Shown here in pieces: positions 61,137 to 64,000 of a stretch of 64,000 nt of DNA. Under the pieces are notes generated by a model. That model saw only the letters and a list, made by a program, of their open reading frames with translations. It was not told the origin of the DNA and did no database searches. Position numbers and translations under genes: made by a program. The stretch spans positions 62,001-126,000 of the forward strand of contig CAZLEX010000001.1 of the NCBI GenBank assembly GCA_964558655.1, given 5' to 3'. Position 1 is the stretch's first letter. Each line of letters opens with the position of its first letter. This DNA comes from RGIG6353 sp964558655 (GTDB taxonomy: Bacteria > Bacillota > Clostridia > Oscillospirales > SIG627).

Positions 61137-62129
61137 TCAGTCTTTTTTGTATTTCTTGATTTTTTCCTGTCTGTCACGATCGAATTTTTCATACGCTTCG
61201 ATAATTTTCGTAACGAGACTGTGTCTTACAACATCTTTGGAGGAAAGATAAGAAACCGAAATATCCTCAATATCGCTTATAATTCGCAAAGCCTGTTTCA
61301 ACCCCGAACTTTTGCCGTCGGGAAGATCTATTTGTGTTATATCTCCGGTCACGACCGCTTTTGAGCCAAAACCCAAACGAGTAAGAAACATTTTCATTTG
61401 TTCCGGAGTAGTGTTTTGTGCTTCATCGAGAATAATAAAAGCTTCGTCGAGTGTACGCCCTCTCATATAAGCAAGGGGTGCTACTTCAACGGTACCTTTT
61501 TCCAAATGACGCTGAAAACTTTCGGCTCCGAGCATTTCGTAAAGAGCATCGTAAAGCGGACGCAAATAAGGATCTATTTTATTCTGCAAATCTCCCGGAA
61601 GAAAGCCGAGCTTCTCTCCGGCTTCAACCGCAGGTCTTGTAAGTATAATTCTCGATACTTCGCGATGACGCAATGCCGTAACAGCCATGGCAACCGCAAG
61701 ATAAGTTTTGCCTGTTCCGGCAGGTCCGACTCCAAAGCTTACCGTGCTTTTTTCAATGGCTTTCACATAATTTTTTTGTCCGACGGTTTTCGGTTTAATC
61801 GGTTTGCCTTTAGGAGTAATACATATACACTCATTGTCAAGGCCGGAAATTTCCGACAGCCGTCCTTCATCGCTCATTGAAAGAGCATAGTCAAGGCGAG
61901 TGGTGTCAATATATTCGCACATTGCCGCATTGGAGGCAAGATATTTTAACAGAGCTACCGCACGGATAACGGCTTCCGAATCATTGCCGCTAACTTTAAT
62001 TTCCAAATCGCGATTAACAAGCGTAACTCCGAAATGCTTTTCTATTTTCTTGGCATGAACATCGCCTGCACCGAAAATTTTCGATACTACATCAATATCG
62101 TCGCAAAAAATACTTACCTCATTGGTCAT
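61137..62129 (-). CDS. PhoH-family ATPase (PhoL-type)
   Basis: A 330-aa protein with an N-terminal KH-like segment and a PhoH ATPase domain (about 110-320). Walker A is GPAGTGKTYLAVA, Walker B AFIILDEAQNTTPEQMKMFLTR. Family members are linked to RNA metabolism. In Firmicutes it normally lies between yqfD and ybeY. Here it ends the operon: no ybeY, yqfF, cdd or era follows. It lies 23 nt after yqfD. Confidence 0.93.
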   Translation of the reverse strand: MTNEVSIFCDDIDVVSKIFGAGDVHAKKIEKHFGVTLVNRDLEIKVSGNDSEAVIRAVALLKYLASNAAMCEYIDTTRLDYALSMSDEGRLSEISGLDNECICITPKGKPIKPKTVGQKNYVKAIEKSTVSFGVGPAGTGKTYLAVAMAVTALRHREVSRIILTRPAVEAGEKLGFLPGDLQNKIDPYLRPLYDALYEMLGAESFQRHLEKGTVEVAPLAYMRGRTLDEAFIILDEAQNTTPEQMKMFLTRLGFGSKAVVTGDITQIDLPDGKSSGLKQALRIISDIEDISVSYLSSKDVVRHSLVTKIIEAYEKFDRDRQEKIKKYKKD

Positions 62130-62152
62130 TTTATCACCGTATCCTTATAATT

Positions 62153-63289
62153 TTATTCTGTTTTTATTTTTTCTCTTACACAAATATCACGAATCGATTC
62201 TGTTACAACTTCGAGAATAAGAACTTCATCTTCGATTCTGTGAGAAAATGTTTCTTCAAGTATTACAGCTCCGTCAAATTCCGTTACGGCACGCTTTCGG
62301 TAAAGATCGTGTGCTTTGCAAAGTGCTTCATTTTCCGTTAGCTTGACTGTTTTTTCAACATAAAAAGCATAAAGAATTTTTTCGAAAGAAAAAGGCAGTT
62401 CAAATCCGAGCGCATTCGGAGTCTCAAAATTTGTCACTATGTCATAATTTCCGGTTTTCGGAAATCTTACATAACCTATTCTGTGACCGAGAACCCGGAC
62501 AGCCGTAAATCCGTCTTCTCCAATGTATTTTTTTTGCACATATTGCAACGGAACGCTGAAAGAAAGAGTTGTCTTAACTTTTGCCCATACTCTGCCTTCT
62601 GCTCTGACAAGACGGTAAGCGTCGTTGGTCGTATTCTGTACAACTCCACTCACAACCAGCTGCCCTTTGTATACCGTATCTCCCGCCTTTACTTCCGCAT
62701 TTCCGTTAAGTGCTTCAACTTTGACCACAACTCCGTCGCTGTCGGACAAAAGATTGTACGGATCGCTTTTCGATTCGGAAAATCTTGTCGGTATTCTTCT
62801 TTTAAGCTCAACATGAGCGACAACTCCGGATATATTTATCGAGCAAAAAGAAAATTCCGAACGATCGGCAAGAAACGACTGTGCTACTTCATTAACATCG
62901 ACACGCTTTTTTAAAACGCCCTCATACAGTCCTTCACGGGCAAGAGATTCAATAACTTCCCTCAACTCAACATCGCCCTCACCGTCTATTTTAACACTCC
63001 AGACAAAAAATGTCGATAGGTAAAACAAAAAAATTCCGAAAATACTCCCGATTATTATTCCCAAACGCTTTTTTCTCTTATACAGATAAGAAACGATACC
63101 CTTAGGCTGTGCAATATAAGAAAACGAAAGGTCATGCGAAATTTTTTTAAAGCGGTGCATGTCGAAAAAAGATATTTCAAGCATTACTCCGTCGGAATGT
63201 TTTTCGGGAGAATAAAAATCAATGCCGGTATGTACCATATCGGAAAGAAATTTTTCCTGTCGATCGGTCTTTACAAAAATTTTCAGCAT
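62153..63289 (-). CDS. yqfD: Sporulation protein YqfD
   Basis: A 378-aa membrane protein. After about 75 cytoplasmic residues comes one helix (about 77-96), then a long extracytoplasmic part containing GVVAHVELKRRIPTR, the GVVVKVEALNGNAEVKAGDTVYKGQLVVSGVV block and a C-terminal strand-rich domain, all typical of YqfD. In Bacillus it is made in the mother cell under sigma-E and needed for efficient sporulation. The ATG overlaps yqfC by 7 nt. It is good evidence that the organism forms endospores. Confidence 0.93.
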   Translation of the reverse strand: MLKIFVKTDRQEKFLSDMVHTGIDFYSPEKHSDGVMLEISFFDMHRFKKISHDLSFSYIAQPKGIVSYLYKRKKRLGIIIGSIFGIFLFYLSTFFVWSVKIDGEGDVELREVIESLAREGLYEGVLKKRVDVNEVAQSFLADRSEFSFCSINISGVVAHVELKRRIPTRFSESKSDPYNLLSDSDGVVVKVEALNGNAEVKAGDTVYKGQLVVSGVVQNTTNDAYRLVRAEGRVWAKVKTTLSFSVPLQYVQKKYIGEDGFTAVRVLGHRIGYVRFPKTGNYDIVTNFETPNALGFELPFSFEKILYAFYVEKTVKLTENEALCKAHDLYRKRAVTEFDGAVILEETFSHRIEDEVLILEVVTESIRDICVREKIKTE

Positions 63290-63507
63290 GGCGAAAATTC
63301 TAGAGTGCTGATTTTTCCCTTTAGTAATAAAGCTCTCTGCCCCTTATAGTCGAGAGTTAAATTTTCTCCCGTAACCGTTATTTTTTCACGGCAAATGACA
63401 ACTATACGCAATTCTTCCCAAACGCATATTTTTGATACTCCTTCGATAAGCATACCCTCTCCGGACACAAAAATGTAAGGTTTTGTAAAATCGTCGAAAT
63501 ATTCCAA
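63283..63507 (-). CDS. yqfC: Sporulation protein YqfC
   Basis: A 74-aa YabP/YqfC-family protein: PYIFVSGEGMLIEGVSKICVWEE followed by VTGENLTLDYKGQRALLLKGKISTLEF. It is made in the mother cell early in spore formation. The start is TTG 63507 after GAGGTG. A possible sigma-E site lies upstream on the minus strand: TGATATT (63552-63546), 13 bp, CATATGAT (63532-63525). The -10 is good and the spacer is 1 bp shorter than usual. It is first of a yqfC-yqfD-phoH operon. Confidence 0.92.
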   Translation of the reverse strand: MEYFDDFTKPYIFVSGEGMLIEGVSKICVWEELRIVVICREKITVTGENLTLDYKGQRALLLKGKISTLEFSPC

Positions 63508-63570
63508 AATATCACCTCATATAAATCATATGCCGACTTTTTAAAAATATCATATTATAGGAGGTTTTTT

Positions 63571-64000
63571 ATGAAATATTTGACTGCATCTCTCTCGCTT
63601 TTCGCAACCGTACTGTTTTTATCTATGTCGGATAAAGTTCAGCCGAACATTCCCGAAATTCTTTCAAATGTCGGTCGTGTTGTTCTGTTTACTCTTTTTC
63701 CGGCAAATGTACTTTTCAGACTTATTGCAAACTCTCCTCTTTCAGAAAGTTTTTGTCGCTTTTTTTCAAAATTCCGCATATGGAAAAGTATTCGGTTGTC
63801 AGATGTTTATATTTCCGCTGTAGTTGCCGGACAGCTTTCGGGATTTCCCACGGGAGCGTGTATTATAAAAGACACCCGTTCAACAAAAAACCGCGAAAAA
63901 GCCCTCGCTCTTTCATCGCTGGTTTCTCCCGCATTTTTAATAGCCTTGTTCGGAACAAAATACGGCTTTTGGCTGTGGATAAATCTTATACTTACTTTAT
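63571..64000 (+). CDS. YlbJ-like sporulation integral membrane protein, N-terminal part
   Basis: Translation from ATG 63571 (TAGGAGG 6 nt upstream) gives 143 codons before the window ends. It has hydrophobic segments at about 5-20 and 35-53. The segment VVAGQLSGFPTGACIIKDTR matches the G-[YF]-P-x-G-[AC] core of YlbJ/nucleoside-recognition membrane proteins, followed by REKALALSSLVSPAFLIALFG. YlbJ is needed for spore resistance in Bacillus. It is divergent from yqfC across 63 nt that must hold both promoters, which fits shared sigma-E timing. The full length is unseen. Confidence 0.75.
   Translation, partial: MKYLTASLSLFATVLFLSMSDKVQPNIPEILSNVGRVVLFTLFPANVLFRLIANSPLSESFCRFFSKFRIWKSIRLSDVYISAVVAGQLSGFPTGACIIKDTRSTKNREKALALSSLVSPAFLIALFGTKYGFWLWINLILTL

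Overview
The window reads as a chromosomal segment of a low-G+C, endospore-forming member of the Clostridia. The reasons are AT-rich third positions, TTG/GTG starts behind strong AGGAGG sites, a T-box leader on cysE-cysS, a yqfC-yqfD-phoH sporulation block with a YlbJ-like gene, and many small secreted lipoproteins. Lysine and meso-diaminopimelate are made by the dehydrogenase route (dapA, dapB, ddh, lysA). I see no rRNA, tRNA, insertion sequence, prophage or CRISPR array. Nearly all genes look like ordinary resident chromosome.

Layout. 1-8.4 kb (minus strand): a DUF1538 fragment, a half-size EamA transporter, a GNAT enzyme, and a cell-envelope stress cassette (RsiV-like anti-sigma, ECF sigma, SGNH esterase, MBOAT acyltransferase). 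This follows a T-box-controlled cysE-cysS-radical SAM operon. 8.7-18.4 kb: a G5/M23 endopeptidase, a divergent XRE repressor/zinc-ribbon pair with clear operators, a Cof phosphatase, a PHP phosphatase, an AraC regulator with a divergent beta-galactosidase, and a MATE exporter. 18.5-25.6 kb (minus): two secreted lipoproteins behind an ECF-type promoter, a second MBOAT cassette (DHHW protein, MBOAT, zinc-finger anti-sigma, ECF sigma), and dusB. 25.7-38.8 kb (plus): nifS-like, thiI, pth and an ABC exporter, then a long operon of lipoprotein, DUF1385, prmC, an uncharacterised glycosidase-like protein, recA, recX, rimO and pgsA. 39.0-39.4 kb: a likely structured non-coding RNA with its own promoter and terminator. 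39.6-48.3 kb: hpt plus a purine permease (minus), dapA-dapB (plus), and a MinD-like ATPase, a degenerate methylglyoxal-synthase-fold protein, hisS and aspS (plus). 48.4-52.4 kb (minus): ddh, lysA and a trigger-factor-like lipoprotein, then rplS with a leader. 52.6-57 kb (plus): an RlmA-like methyltransferase with a third, orphan DHHW lipoprotein, and a fused FeoA-FeoB. 57.1-64 kb: rhaM-rhaA (minus), a nucleotidyltransferase fused to a decayed phosphohexomutase (plus), phoH-yqfD-yqfC (minus) and the start of a YlbJ-like gene (plus).

The strongest theme is envelope modification under ECF control. Two separate MBOAT/esterase pairs each sit beside their own ECF sigma and anti-sigma, with two different anti-sigma architectures. 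ECF-type promoter candidates with 16-bp spacers lie exactly where autoregulation or regulon extension would put them. By analogy with the sigV-rsiV-oatA locus of Bacillus, these look like split O-acetylation systems induced by wall or lysozyme stress; this is inference. Other points to check are the unassigned RNA at 39.1-39.4 kb and a palindromic two-way promoter between dusB and the cysteine desulfurase gene.
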